From assembly GCF_024166365.1 (NCBI RefSeq), contig NW_026060237.1:3224001-3288000 (forward strand): a stretch of DNA of 64,000 bases. The letters are read 5' to 3'. Shown piece after piece: positions 1-13,409 of this stretch. Origin of the DNA: Elephas maximus indicus (taxonomy: Eukaryota > Chordata > Mammalia > Proboscidea > Elephantidae). The notes beneath the pieces were generated by a model. It did no database searches. It was not told the DNA's origin and worked only from the letters and a program-made list of their open reading frames with translations. Each line of letters opens with the position of its first letter. Position 1 is the first letter of the stretch. The translations under genes and the position numbers were made by a program.

Positions 1-1636
1 AAACAACCCAATCAAGAAGTGGGCAAAGGATATGCACACACATTTCACTAAAGAAGATATTCAGGCAGCTAACAGATACATGAGAAAATGCTCTTGATCA
101 TTAGCCATTAGAGAAATGCAAATTAAAACTACGATGAGATTCCATCTCACTCCAACAAGGCTGGCATTAATCCAAAAAACACAAAATAATAAATGTTGGA
201 GAGGCTGCAGAGAGATTGGAACTCTCATACACTGCTGGTGGGAATGTAAAATGGTACAACCACTTTGGAAATCTATCTGGCGTTATCTTAAACAGTTAGA
301 AATAGAACTACCATACAACCCAGAAATCCCACTCCTCCGAATATACCCTAGAGATACAAGAGCCTTCACACAAACAGATATATGCACACCCATGTTTATT
401 GCAGCTCTGTTTACAATAGCAAAAAGTTGGAAGCAACCAAGGTGTCCATCAACGGATGAATGGGTAAATAAATTGTGGTATATTCACACAATGGAATACT
501 ATGCATCGATAAAGAACAGTGACGAATCTCTGAAACATTTCATAACATGGAGGAACCTGGAAGGCATTGTGCTGAGCGAAATTAGTCAGAGGCAAAAGGA
601 CAAATATTGTATAAGACCACTATTGTAAGATCTTGAGAAATAGTAAACCTGAGAAGAACACATACGTTTGTGGTTACGAGGGGGGGAGGGAGGGAAAGTG
701 GGAGAGGGTTTTTTATTGATTAATCAGTAGATAAGAACTGCTTTAGGTGAAGGGAAAGACAACACTCAATACATGGAAGGTCAGCTCAATTGGACTGGAC
801 CAAAAGCAAAGAAGTTTCCGGGATAAAATGAATGCTTCAAAGGTCAGCGGAGCAAGCACGGGGGTCTGGGGAACATGGTTTGCCGGGACTTCTAAGTCAA
901 TTGGCAAAATAATTCTATTATGAAATCATTCTGCATCCCACTTTGAAATGTGGAGTCTGGGGTCTTAAATGCTAACAAGCGGCCATCTAAGATGCAGCAA
1001 TTGGTCTCAACCCACCTGGAGCAAAGGAAAATGAAGAAGACCAAGACCACACGACAACTAAGAGCCCAAGAGACAGAAAGGGCCATATGAACCAGAGACC
1101 TACATCATCCTGAGACCAGAAGAACTAGTTGGTGCCCGGCCACAATCGATGACTGCCCTGACAGGGAGCACAGCAGAGGACCCCTGAGGGAGCAGGAGAT
1201 CAGTGGGATGCAGACCCCAAATTCTCAGAAAAAGACCAAACTTAATGGTCTGACTGAGACTGGAGGAATCCCGGCGGCCATGCTCCCCAGACCTTCTGTT
1301 GACACAGGACAGGAACCATCCCCGAGACAACTCATCGGAAATGAAAGGGACTGGTCAGCGGGTGGGAGAGAGACGCTGATGAAGAGTGAGCTAATTATAT
1401 CAGGTGGACACTTGAGATTGTGTTGGCAACTCTTGTCTGGAGGGGGGATGGGAGGATAGAGAGAGAGGGAAGCAGGCAAAATTGTCAAGAAAGGAGGGAC
1501 TGAAAGGGCTGACTCAAGAGGGGGAGAGTAGGTCGGAGTAGGGAGTGAGATGTATGTAAACTTATATGTGACAGACTGATTGGATTTGTAAACGTTCACT
1601 TGAAGCTTAATAGAAGTTATTAAAAAAAAAAAAAAA
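1..1636 (+). mobile_element. L1 element, 3' end (cut by window start)
   Basis: This is the end of an L1 retrotransposon. An open frame at 116-628 encodes the ORF2 C-terminus. It includes the zinc-knuckle-like cysteine motif CWRGC...HCWWEC, followed by the [10 protein letters not shown] block and the downstream segment ending near 628. A 3' UTR of about 1 kb follows, with a G-rich tract at 679-705. It ends in an A-tail at about 1621-1635. The same order is seen in every other L1 of this window. The next L1 starts directly after the tail. Confidence 0.93.
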
Positions 1637-4600
1637 GCAGACCATGATTGCTTCTACAACTCCCCAAATTAAAGAATCAAGATCTTTCCCAAATGAAGAA
1701 ACAATCCTGGAATTGCCAGATGCAGAATATTAAAAACTAATTTACAGAGTGCTTCAAGACATCAGGGATGACCTCAGGAATGAAATAAGGCAATCTACGG
1801 AAAAAGCCAAGAAACACACTGATAAAGGAGTGGAAGAAATCGAAAAGAATATTCAAGAACATAGAGGAAAAATTAATAAGCTGCAAGAATCCATAGAGAG
1901 ACAGCATTCAGAAATCCAAAAGATTAACAGTAAAATTACAGAAGTAGACAACTCAATAGGAAGTCAGAGGAGCAGAACTGAGCAATTGGAAGGCAGAGTG
2001 GGGGACCTGGAGGACAAAGGAATTGACATGAATATAGCTGAAAAAAAATCAGATAAAAGAATTTAAAAAAATGAAGAAACCCTAAGAATCATGTGGGACT
2101 CTATCAAGAAGAATAACTTGGGTGTGATTGGAGTCCCAGAACAGGGAGAAATAATAGAAAATACAGAAAGAATAGCTGAAGATCTGTTGGCAGAAAACTT
2201 CCTTGACATCATGAAAGATGAAAGGATATCTATCCAAGATGCTCATCGAACCCCATATAAGATTCATCCAAAAAGAAAATCACCAAGACGTATTATCATC
2301 AAACTTGCCAAAACCAAAGATAAAGAGAAAATTTTAAAAGCAGCCAGGGATAAAATAAAGCAGAATCAACAAGAGTAAGTTCAGACTACTCAGCAGAAAC
2401 CATGCAGTCAAGAAGGCAATGGGATAACATGTACAGAGTACTGAAGGAGAAAAACTGCCAGCCAAGGACCGTATATCCAGCAAAACTCTCTATCAAATAT
2501 GAACGTGAAATTAAAACTTTTACAGATAAACACAAGCTTAGAGAATGTGCAAAACCCAAACTAAAGCTACAAGAAATACTAAAGGAAATTGGTCAGAAAA
2601 TAAATAATATCAGAGAGGAGCATGACACAAGGTCACAGAACTGAACATCCTGATATCAACTCAAATAGGGAAATCACAAAAACAAATTAAGATTAATTTA
2701 AAAAAGAAAAAGAAATGCTCAAAACAGGGAATCATTGAAGTCAATATGTAAAAGATCACAATAATCAAAAAGAGGGACTAAATACAGGTGGCATAGAACT
2801 GCCATATGGAGAGGGAAACAAGGCGATATAGGACAATACAAGTTAGGTTTTTACTTAGAAAAATAGGGGTGAATATTAAGGTAACCACAAAGAGGTATAA
2901 CAATTCCATAACTGAAAATAAAATCCAAGAAAAATGTAATACCTCCATAAACATAAAGTCAACTACTATGAAAATGAGGAACACACAATTTACAAAGAAA
3001 AACATCTCGGCACAAAAAAGTAAGTGGAGGAATGAAATTGTCAACAACACACACAAAAAGGCATCAAAATGACAGCACTAAACACATACTTATCTATAAT
3101 TACGGTGAATGTAAATGGACTAAATGCACCAACAAAGAGACAGAGAGTCTCAGACTGGATAAAGAAACACCATCCATCTATATGCTGCCTACAAGAGACA
3201 CACCTTAGACTTGGAGACACAACCACACTAAAACTCAAAGGATGGAAAAAATACATCAAGCAAACAATAAGCAAAACAGAGCAGGAGTAGCAACATTAAC
3301 TTCTGACAAAATAGACTTTAAAGTTAAATCCACCACAAAGGATAAAGAAGGACACTACATAATGATTAAAGGGACAATAGACCAGAAAGATATAACCATA
3401 TTAAATATTTATGCACCCAATAACAGGGCTAAAAGATGCATAAAACTAAATATAACAGAACTGAGAAATGAGATAGACACATCCACAATTATAGTAGGAG
3501 ACTTCAACACATCACTTTCGGAGAAGGATAGGACTTCCACTAAGAAGCTGAATAGAGACACGGAAGACCTAATTGATACAATCAACCAACTTGACCTCAT
3601 AGACTTATACAGAACACTCCACCCAACAGCTGCAAAGTATACTTTTTTTTCTAGCACACATGGAACATTCTCTAGAATAGACCACGTATTAGGTCATAAA
3701 ACAAACCTTTGCAAAATCTAAAACATCGAAATGTTACAAAGCATCTTCTCACACCACAAGGTCATAAAAGTGGAAATCAATAACAAAAAAGTTAGGGAAA
3801 AGAAATCAAATACTTGGAAACTGAACAATACCCAGCTGAAAAAAGACTGGTTTATACAAGACATTAAGGAGGGAATAAGGAAAGTCATAGAATGCAACGG
3901 GAATGAAAACACTTTCTATCAAAACCTCTAGGACACGGCAAAAGCAGTGCTCAGAGGCCAATTTATATGGATAAATACACATATACAGCAAGAAGAAAGA
4001 GCCAAAATCAGAGAAATGTCCCTACAACTTGAACAAATAGAAAGCGAGCAACAAAAGAATCCATCAGGCACCAGAAGAAAACAAATAATAAAAATTACAG
4101 CTGAACTAAATGAATTAGAGAACAGAAAAACAATTGAAAGAATTAACAAAGCCAAAAGCTGGTTCTTTGAAAAATTAACAAAATTGATAAACCATTGGCC
4201 AGACTGATTAAAGAAATACAGGAAAGGAAACAAATAATCCAAATAAGAAATGAGATGGGCGATATCACAACAGACCCAAATGAAACTAAAAGAATCATAT
4301 CAGATTATTATGAAAAATTGTACTCTAACAAATTTGTGAACCTAGAAGAAATGGATGAATTCCTAGGAAAACACTACCTACCTAAACTAACACGATCAGA
4401 AGTAGAACAACTAAATAGACCCATAACAAAAAAAAAAGAGATTGAAACGGTAATCAAAAAGCTCCCAACAACAACAACAAAAAGCCCTGGCCTGGATGGC
4501 TTCACTGCAGAGTTCTACCAAACTTTTAGAGAAGAGTTAACACCACTAATACTAAAGGTATTTCAAAGCATAGAAAATGATGGAATACTACCTAACTCAT

Positions 4601-7600
4601 TCTATGAAGCCACCATATCCCTGATACCAAAACCAGGTAAAGAAACCACAAAAAAAGAAAATTACAGACTTATAGCCCTCATGAACATAGATGCAAAATT
4701 CTCAACAAAATTCTAGCCAATAGAAATCAACAACATATCAAAAAAAATGAATCATCATGACCAAGTGGGATTCATATCAGGTATGCAGGGATGGTTCAAC
4801 ATTAGAAAAACAATTAATGTAATCCACCACGTAAATAAAATAAAAGACAAAATCACATGATTTTATCAATTCATGCAGAAAAGGCATTTGACAAAGCTCA
4901 ACCCTTATTCATGATAAAAACTCTCAGCAAAATAGGAATTGAAGGAAAATTCCTCAACATAATAAAGGGCATTTATGCAAAGCCAACAGCCAACATCACC
5001 CTAAATGGAGAGAGCGTGAAAGCGTTCCCACTGAGATCAGGAACCAGGCATGGATGCCCACTATGACTACTCTTAGTCAACATTGTGCTGGAAATCCTAG
5101 CCAGAGCAATTAGGCTAGATAAAGAAATAAAGGGCATCCAGATTGGCAAGGAAGAAGTCAAAGTATCTCTCTTTGCAGGTGACACCATCTTATACACAGA
5201 AAACCCTAAGGAATCCTCCAGAAAACTACTGAAACTAATAGAAGAGTTTGGCAGAGTCTCAGGTTATAAGATAAATATACAAAAATCACGTGGATTCCTC
5301 TACATCAACAAAAAGAACATCGAAGAGGAAATCACCAAATCAATAGCATTCACAGTAGCCCCCAAGAAGATAAAATACTTAGGAATAAATCTTACCAAAG
5401 ATGTAAAAGACCTATACAAAGAAAACTACAAAGTACTAGGGCAAGAAACTAAAAAGACCTACATAAGTGGAAAAACATACCTTGCTCATGGATAGGAAGA
5501 CTTAACATAGTAAAAATGTCTATTCTACCAAAAGCCATCTGTACACACAATGTACTTCCAATCCAAATTCCAATGACATTTTTTAATGTGTTGGAGAAAC
5601 AAATCACCGACTTCACATGCAAGGGAAAGGATCCCCAGATAAGCAAAGCATTACTGAAAAAGAAGAAGAAAGTGGGAGGCCTCACTCTACTTGACTTTAG
5701 AACATATTATACAGCCACAGTAGTCAAAACAGCCTGGTACTGGTACTGGTACAACAACAGGTACATAAACCAATGGACAGAATTGAGAACCCAGATATAA
5801 ATCCATCCACATATGAGCAGCTGATATTTGACAAAGGTCCAGTGTCAGTTAATTGGGGAAAGATAGTCTTTTTAACAAATAGTGCTGGCATAACTGGATA
5901 ACCATTTGCAAAAAAATGAAACAGGACACATACCTCACACTATGTACAAAAGCTAACAACAAGCGGATCAAAGCCCTAAACATAAAGACTAAAACAATAA
6001 TGATCATGGAAGAAAAAATAGGGACAATGTTATGAGCCCTAATAAAATGCATAAACAGTATACAAAACATTACCAAAAATGACAAAGAGAAACCAAATAA
6101 CTGGGAGCTCCTAAAAATCAAACACCTATGCTCATCTAAAGACTTCACCAAAAGAGTAAAAAGACCAGACCACCTACAGATTGGGAAAGAATTTTCAGCT
6201 ATGACATTTCCGACCAACGCTTGATCTCTAAAATCTATATGATTCTGTTAAAAATCAACCACAAAAAGACAAACAACCCAATCAAGAAGTGGGCAAAGGA
6301 TATGAACACGCACTTCACTAAAGAAGATATTCAGGTAGCTAACAGATACATGAGAAAATGCTCTCGATCATTAGCCATTAGAGAAATGCAAATTAAAACT
6401 ACGATGAGATTCCATCTCACTCCAACAAGGCTGGCATTAATCTAAAAAACACAAAATAATAAATACTGCAGAGGCTACAGAGAGATTGGAACTCTTATAT
6501 ACTCCTGGTGGGAATGTCAAATGGTACAACCACTTTGGAAATCTATCTGGCATTTTCTTAAAAAGTTAGAAATAGAACTACCATGCAACCCAGAAATCCC
6601 ACTCCTCCGAATATACCCTAGAGAAATAAGAGCCTTTACACGAACAGATGTATGCACACCCATGTTTATTGCAGCTCTGTTTACATAGCAAAAAGATGGA
6701 AGCAACCAAGGTGTCCACCAATGGATGAATGGTTAAATAAATTATGGTATATTCCATAATGGAATACTACCCATCGATAAAAAACACTGAGGAATCTGTG
6801 AAACACTTCATAACATGGAGGTACCTAGAAGGCATTATGCTGAGTGAAATCAGTCAGAGGCAAAAGGACAAATATTGTATAAGACCGCTATTGTAAGATC
6901 TTGAGAAATAGTATAAACTGAGAACACATACTTTTGTGGTTACGAGGGGGGAAGGAGGGAGGGTGGGAGAGGTCATTTACTGATTATTTAGTAGATAAAA
7001 ACTACTCTAGGCAAAGGGAAGGACAATACTCAATACACAGAAGGTGAGCTCAACTGGACTGGATGAAAAGCAAAGAAGTTTCCGGGATAAACTGAATGCT
7101 TTGAAGTTCAGTGGAGCAAGGGTGGGGGTTTGGGGACTATGGCTTAAGGGGACTTCTAAGTCAATTGCCAAAATAATTCTATTATGAAAACATTCTGCAT
7201 CCCACTTTGAAGTGTGGCGTCTGGGGCCTTAAATGCTAACAAGCGCCCATCTAAGATGTATCTATTGGTCTCATCCCACCTGGATCAAAGGAGAATGAAG
7301 AATACCAAGGTCACACGATAACTATGAGCCCAAGAGACAGAAAGGGCCACATGAACCAGAGACTTACATCATCCTGAGACCAGAAAAACTAGACGGTGCC
7401 CGGCCACAACCGATGACTGCCCTACAGGGAGCACAACAGAGAACTCCTGAGGGAGCAAGAGAACAGTGGGATGCAGACCCCAAATTCTCATAAAAAGACC
7501 AGACTTAATGGTCTGACTGAGGCTAGAAGAATCCTGGCGGTCACGGTCCACAAACGTTCTGTTGGCCCAGGACAGGAACCATTCCCGAAGACAACTCATC

Positions 7601-7888
7601 ATACATGGAAGGGACTGGACAATGGACAGAGATGCTGATGAAGGGTGAACTACCTGTATGGTGGACACATGAGACTGTGATGGCATCTCCTGTCTGGAGG
7701 GGAGATAGGAGGGTAGAGAGGGTTAGAAACTGGCAAAACCGTCAAGAAAGGAGAGACTGGAAGGAGGGAACAGGCTGACTCAGGGGGAGAGTAAGTGGGA
7801 GTAAGGAGTAAGGTGTATATAAGTTTGTATGTGACAAACTGACTTGATTTGTAATCTTTCACTTAAAGCACAATAAAAATTATTTTTT
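1637..7888 (+). mobile_element. L1 element, 5'-truncated at the start of ORF1
   Basis: The element starts in the ORF1 leader (ATG near 1646, matching 19794 in the complete L1 of this window) with no 5' UTR. ORF1 frames at 1749-2066, 2091-2378 and 2402-2644 are separated by stops. ORF2 spans about 3069-6890: endonuclease start (LSIITVNVNGLNAP, CCLQETH) at 3069-3290, further endonuclease at 3242-3721, RT pieces at 4195-4716, 4857-5066 and 5085-5495, and the C-terminal part from 6221. The RT active-site box reads FAGD instead of FADD, so a catalytic aspartate is lost. A 3' UTR follows and the tail is short (about 7868-7890). The element is inactive. Confidence 0.93.
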
Positions 7889-10800
7889 AAAAATCCTCAA
7901 CAAAATTCTATCCAATAGAATTCAACAACATAGCAAAAAAATTATTCATCATGACCAAGTGGGATTCATACCAGGTATGCAGGGATGGTTCACCATTAGA
8001 AAAATAATTAATGCAATCCACCACATAAATAAAACAAAAGACAAGAATCACATGATTTTATCAATTCATGCGGAAAAGGCATTTGACAAAGCTCAACACT
8101 TATTCATGATAAAAGCTCTCAGCAAAATAGGAATAGAAGGAAAATTCCTCAACATAATCAAGGGTATTAATGCAAAGCCAACAGCCAACATTACCCTAAA
8201 TGGAGAGAGCCTGAAAGCATTCCCACTGAGATCGGGAACCAAACACGGATGCCCTTTATCACCACTCTTAGTCAACTCATGCTGGAAGTCCTAGCCAGAG
8301 CAATTAGGCTAGATAAAGAAATAAAGATTGGCAAGGAAGAAGTCAAAGTACCTCTATTTGCAGGTGACATGACCTTATACACAGGAAACCCAAAGGAATC
8401 CTCCAGAAAACTACTGAAACTAATAGAAGAGTTCAGCAGAGTATCAGCATACAAGATAAACATACAAAAATCACTTGGATTCCTCTCCATCAACAAAAAG
8501 AACATCGAAGAGGAAATCACCACATCAATGCCACTTACAGTAGCCACCAGGATGACAAAATACTTAGGAATAAATCTTACCAAAGATGTAAAAGACTTAT
8601 AGAAAGAAAACTACAGCACACTTCTGCAAGAAACCAAAAGAGACTTACATTAGTGGAAGAACATACTTTGCTCATGGATAGGAAGAATTAACATTGTGAA
8701 AATGTCTATTCTACCAAAACCGATCTATACATTTAATGCAATTCCGATTCAAATCCCAAGGACATTCTTTAATGAGATGGAGAAACAAATCACCAACTTC
8801 ATATGGAAGGGTAAGAGGCCCCAGATAAATAAGGCATTACTGAAAAAGAAGAATAAAGTGGGAGGCCTTACTTTACTTGATTTTAGAACCTATTGTACTG
8901 CCACAGTAGTCAAAATAGCCTGGTCCTGGTACAACAACAGATACATGGACCAGTGGAACAGAATTGAGAATCCAGACATAAACCCATCCACATATGAGCA
9001 GTCGGTATTTGACAAAGGCCCCAAAACAGTTAAATGGGGAAAAGACAGTCTTTTTAACAAATGGTGCTGGCATAACTGGATATCCATCTGCAAAAAAAAA
9101 TGGAACAAGACCCATACCTCACTCCATGCACAAAAACTAACTCAAAATAATTCAAAGGCCTAAATATAAAATCTAAAACGATAAATATCATGAAAGAAAA
9201 AAATAGGTACAAAGTTAGGAGCTCTAATACATGGCATAAACAGTATACAAAACATTGTAAAGAATGCAGAAGAAAAACTAGATAACTGGGAGCTCATAAA
9301 AATCAAACACCTATGCTCATCCAAAGACTTCGCCAAAGGAGAAAAAAGACTACCTACAGACTGGGAAGAAGTTTTGAGCTATGACATTTCTGATCAGCAC
9401 CTGATCTCTAAAATCTACAGATACGGGAAACACTCAACTGCAAAAAGGCAGATAACCCAATTAAAAATTGGGCAAAAGATATGAATAGACCCTTCACTAA
9501 AGAAGATATTCAGGTAGCTAACAGGGATATGAGGAAATGTTTACGATCATTAGCCATTAGAGAAATGCAAATCAAAACTACAATGAGATTTCATCTCACT
9601 CCAACAAGGCAGGCATTAATCCAAAAACACAAAATAATAAATGTTGGAGAGGCTGTGGAGAGATTGGAACTCTTATACACTGCTGGTGGGAATATAAAAT
9701 TGTACAACCACTTTGGAAATTGATTTGGTGCTTCCTTAAAAAGCTATAAATTGAACTACCGTATGATCCAGCAATCCCACTCCTTGGAATATATTCTAGA
9801 GAAATCAGAGCCTTTACACGAACAGATATATGCACACCCATGTTTATTGCAGCACTGTTTACAATAGCAAAAAGATGGAAGCAACCAAGGTGCCCATCAA
9901 CGGATGAATGGATAAATAAATCAATGGTATATTCACACAAAGGAATTCTACACATCGATAAAGAACAGTGAGGAATCTGTGAAACATTTCATAACATGGA
10001 GGAACCTGGAAGGCATTACGCTGAGGGAAATTAGTCAGTTGCGAAAGGACAAACACTGTATAAGACCACTATTATAAGAACTTGAGAAATAGTTTAAACT
10101 GAGAAGAAAACATTCATTTGTGGTTATAAGAAAGGGGGAGGGAGGGAGGCTGAGAGAGGGAAATTCACTAATTAGCTAGTAGATAAGAACTACTTTAGAT
10201 GAAGGAAAAGACAGCACACAATACAGGGGAGGCCAGCACAATTGGACTAAACTAAAAGTAAAGAAGTCCCCTGAATAAATTGAATGCTTCAAAGGCCAGC
10301 ATTGCAGGGGCAGGGGTCCGGGGACCATGGTTTCAGGCGACATCTAAGTCAATTGGCATAATAAAATCTATTAAGAAAACATTCTGCATCCCACTTTGAA
10401 GAGTGGTGTCTGGGGTCTTAAATGCTAGCAAGCAGCCATCTAAGATGCATCGATTGGTCTCAACCCATCTGAATCAAAGGAGAATGAAGACCACCAAGGA
10501 CACAAAGTGATTACAAGCCCAAGAGACAGAAAGGACTACGTGAACCAGAGACTACATCATCCTGAGACCAGAAGAACTAGATGGTCCCCAGCTAGAACAG
10601 ATGACTGCCCTGACAGGGAACACAACATAGATCCCCTGAGGGAGCAGGAGAGCAGTGGGATGCAGACCTCAAATTCTCTTGAGACCAGACTTAATGGTCT
10701 GACTGAGACTAGAAGAACCCCGGTGGTCATGGTCCCCAGACCTTCTGTTGACCCAGGACAGGAATCATTCCTGAAGCCAACTCTTCAGACATGGATTGGA

Positions 10801-11092
10801 CTGGACAATGGGTTGGAGAGGGATGCTGGTGAGGAGTGAGCTTCTTGGGTCAGGTGGACACTTGAGACTATGTTGGCATCTCCTGCCTAGAGCGCAGATG
10901 AGAGGGTGGAGGGAGTTAGAAGCTGGCGAAATGAACAGGAAAAGAGAGAGTGGAGGGAGACAGCGGTGTGTCTCATTAAGGGGAGCGTAATTGGGACTGT
11001 GTAGCAAGGTGTACATGGGTTTTTTGTGTGAGAGACTGACTTCATTTGGAAATTTTCACTTAAAGCACAATAAAAATTATTAAAAAAAAGAA
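7889..11092 (+). mobile_element. L1 element, 5'-truncated inside ORF2
   Basis: The sequence starts within the RT domain, at the position equivalent to 22846 of the complete L1, directly in the A-rich tail of the previous L1. RT frames lie at 7959-8294 and 8249-8602, and the ORF2 thumb and connection region at 8696-9163. The C-terminal region and a roughly 1-kb 3' UTR follow, then a short tail at 11080-11092. The RT box again reads FAGD, as in the upstream neighbour. Frameshifts and stops are present and the element is inactive. Confidence 0.92.
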
Positions 11093-11245
11093 AAATAAAT
11101 GAATTCAGACAAGAAAAGAAAATGATAAAGGCACACAGGAAAAACAAACAAGTATTTTAAAAGCTAATGTGGAAAGCTAAGTCCTTCTAAGGGTTCTGAC
11201 TGAAAAGTAATAAAGTGCTCCCTCAGGCTAGTTTTCCTGAGCACT
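11093..11245. repeat. About 150-bp segment repeated upstream of TSPY
   Basis: This stretch closely matches 31255-31405, including the shared blocks 'AAGTCCTTCTAAGGGTTCTG' and 'CCCTCAGGCTAGTTTTCCTG'. The other copy lies just upstream of the TSPY-like gene. I do not recognise it as a known repeat family. It may be a low-copy segmental duplicate or an unclassified interspersed repeat. Confidence 0.7.
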
Positions 11246-12110
11246 AAAATATTGTCTGTATTGGAGAATAATCTTAGTTCATTGGAGAAGAATGTATGTA
11301 GAGCTGCTGTGGGGCAGAGTGTTCCATAAATGCCTGGTAGGTCCAATTGTTTAATAGTGATAGTTAAGTCTTCTTTCTTTATTGATCTGCTTTCTAGTTC
11401 CTTCCATAACAGAAAATGGTGTTTTAAAGTTTCCTACTATTGTAACTTTTCATACATTAGTAGCCCAATCATTAAGATCTTGGCTGCTAACCCAAACGTT
11501 GGCAGGTCAAACATACCCAACAGCTCTGCAAGAGAAAAGATAACCTATTCTCTTAAATATTTAGCCTAGGAAACTCTATGGGGCATTTCTACTACATCCT
11601 ATAGCGTAGTTATAAGCTGGGGTCGATTCAGCTGCATAAAACACCAAGTATTATTGCACACCTTTCCACTCTCTGCTCAGTTTTCTCAGAGATTGCTGTA
11701 TATATTTTGAGGCTCTGATGTTAGATGTGTATTTGTAATTGTAATGTCTTCTTGAATCGACATAGTTGTTCTTTTATCTTTTCTAATATTAATTTACTGT
11801 CTAATTTTTTCAGATATTATCACAAGTGTTTTGTTTTGGTTGCTATTTGCACTGACTTTTTTTTTTTTCATTATTTAGCTTTTAATCTGTATATGTCCTT
11901 GTTCCTAAGGTGTAGACAGCATATAGATGCATCATGCTTTTTTTTTTCTTTTTCCTTTGTGTGTGTGTTTTTTCTATTTTTTTTAATCCATTCTGCCACT
12001 CTACCTCTTGATAGGAGCATTTAATCCATTTATATTTATGGTGATTGTCAGTATGGGTGGATTTACTTTTGCACTGAGTCAATGTTTGTAGAATGAAGAA
12101 TTATTAATAC
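11246..12110 (-). mobile_element. Old L1 ORF2 fragment, antisense
   Basis: The + strand reads as the reverse complement of the L1 ORF2 endonuclease/RT region: a T-rich sequence with repeated 'TTTAATCCATTTATATTTAT'-type blocks and the 'CATAAATGCCTGGTAGGTCC' block. It is strongly diverged and interrupted by an AfroSINE at about 11456-11640. No usable reading frame remains. Confidence 0.75.
11456..11640 (+). mobile_element. AfroSINE
   Basis: This is a tRNA-derived afrotherian SINE. Its landmarks are 'TTGGCTGCTAACCC', 'GTTGGCAGGTCAAAC' (B-box region), 'GAAACTCTATGGGGC' and a final 'GGGGTCGATTCAGCTGC' block. It is diverged and inserted in the antisense L1 fragment. Confidence 0.85.
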
Positions 12111-12180
12111 AAATTAAATAGCAGACTGATGCTAAATCGTGCTGTTGAACGTCAGTAGTGAAATTATATAATTATTATGC

Positions 12181-12345
12181 TTGGAAACCCTGGTGGCGTA
12201 GTAGTTAAGAGCTGCAGCTGCCAACCAAAAGATCAGCAGTTCGAATCCACCAGGTGCTCCTTGGAAACACTATGGGACAGTTCTACTCTGTTCCTTAGGG
12301 TTGCTATGGGTCAGAATTGACTCAATGGCAATGGGTTTGGTTTAT
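12181..12345 (+). mobile_element. AfroSINE, well preserved
   Basis: This copy carries all AfroSINE landmarks in order: 'GGAAACCCTGGTGGCGTAGT', 'GCAGTTCGAATCCACCAGG' (B box), 'GCTCCTTGGAAACACTATGG', 'TTCTACTCTGTTCC' and 'CAATGGCAATGGGTTTGG'. It is one of the least diverged copies in the window. Confidence 0.93.
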
Positions 12346-12361
12346 TTTTGGGTAGAAATGA

Positions 12362-12806
12362 AGGACCTCTGGTGGCATAATGGTTAAGCACTTGGCTGCT
12401 AACAGAAAGGTTGGCAGTTCAAACTCACTCTGTGGCTCCAAGGGAGAAAGGCCTGGCAATCTGCTCCTGTGAAGACCATTGTTATTCGGTGTCATCGAGG
12501 CACTTCCAACTCATAGTGGACCTATGTGCAACAGAAAGAAACTCGGCCAGGTCCTGTGCCATCCTCGCAATCATTGTTATGCTTGAGCCCATTGTTTTAG
12601 CCACTGTGCCAATCCATCTCACTGAGGGCCTTCCTCTCTTTCACTGACCTTCTACCTTACCAAACATTATGTCCTTCTCCAGGCACTGGCCCCTGCTGAT
12701 AACACGTCCAAAGGAAAGATGACAAGCTAGGAAACACTATGGGGCGGTTGTATTCTGTCACATGGGGTTGCCGTGAGTTGGAATCAACTCCAAAGCACCC
12801 AGTAAC
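12362..12806 (+). mobile_element. AfroSINE split by an RTE fragment
   Basis: The SINE head is at 12362-12482 ('CTCTGGTGGCATAATGGTTA') and the SINE tail at about 12730-12806 ('AACACTATGGGGCGG', 'TTGGAATCAACTCC'). Between them lies antisense RTE sequence. The order suggests the RTE piece inserted into the SINE. An overlap between the related SINE and RTE tails is an alternative. Confidence 0.75.
12485..12722 (-). mobile_element. RTE-clade LINE fragment, antisense
   Basis: The sequence matches the 3' part of the long RTE at 47.9-48.15 kb, with blocks such as 'GTGCCATCCTCGCAATCATT' and 'CACTGTGCCAATCCATCTCA'. Only the 3' end of the element is present. Confidence 0.85.
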
Positions 12807-13409
12807 AACAGCTTGGCAGTGAACCAAAAAATGAGCGCCTTTCTTTGGGGCTGAAGGATTCTGTTTACAAAAAAAGCAGAAAAATATAATGAAATTTAAA
12901 CGTTAATGGGGTATTAACTGGCTGAGCTTAAGCAGGCAGAAGAGTATGGGCTGAGAGATGCACAAGGCAACCCCAAGGGAGAGTAAAAATCAACTCTCTA
13001 GTCTCTAGAGGTACAGCTAATTTTCTGGAAGTGATACTGTGAGTTACAACAGCAACAGTAAGCACAAAGAACTTCCACTAGAGTCTTGGACCTTTGGGGA
13101 TGGGGGAGATTTATAACATTCTCTAAGATGAAGGCTCTGTGGGTGAATTGGATCTGGAAATAGTCTTTGGATGCCACCCTGGCTTGTTTTGAGTTGGATC
13201 TTTGACAAAAGTAGTATTTTATCCAGTTGCTTACAAGGGCAATAAAAACCATTTGGAATAACTCCAGGTTGGTTCTCTAAATTGGCCTTTCATAACCTTA
13301 CTACCTGCTTAAAGTTCCAGGAGGAAATGGCGACATTTTCAGCATTGAAAGGAGAATCTCAGCTCCCTCAATAGTGTACCAATTAATTCGTTACTTCGAG
13401 GGCTTCCTA
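12807..13409. other. Unassigned intergenic sequence
   Basis: I see no gene, RNA gene or clear repeat. Short open frames on either strand have no recognisable protein similarity. Confidence 0.5.

Noticed and set aside
12181..12345. A functional tRNA gene at the tRNA-like head of a SINE
   Set aside because: The B-box-like motif belongs to the tRNA-derived SINE head. No complete cloverleaf with anticodon stem and acceptor pairing was recognised, and a SINE body follows directly.
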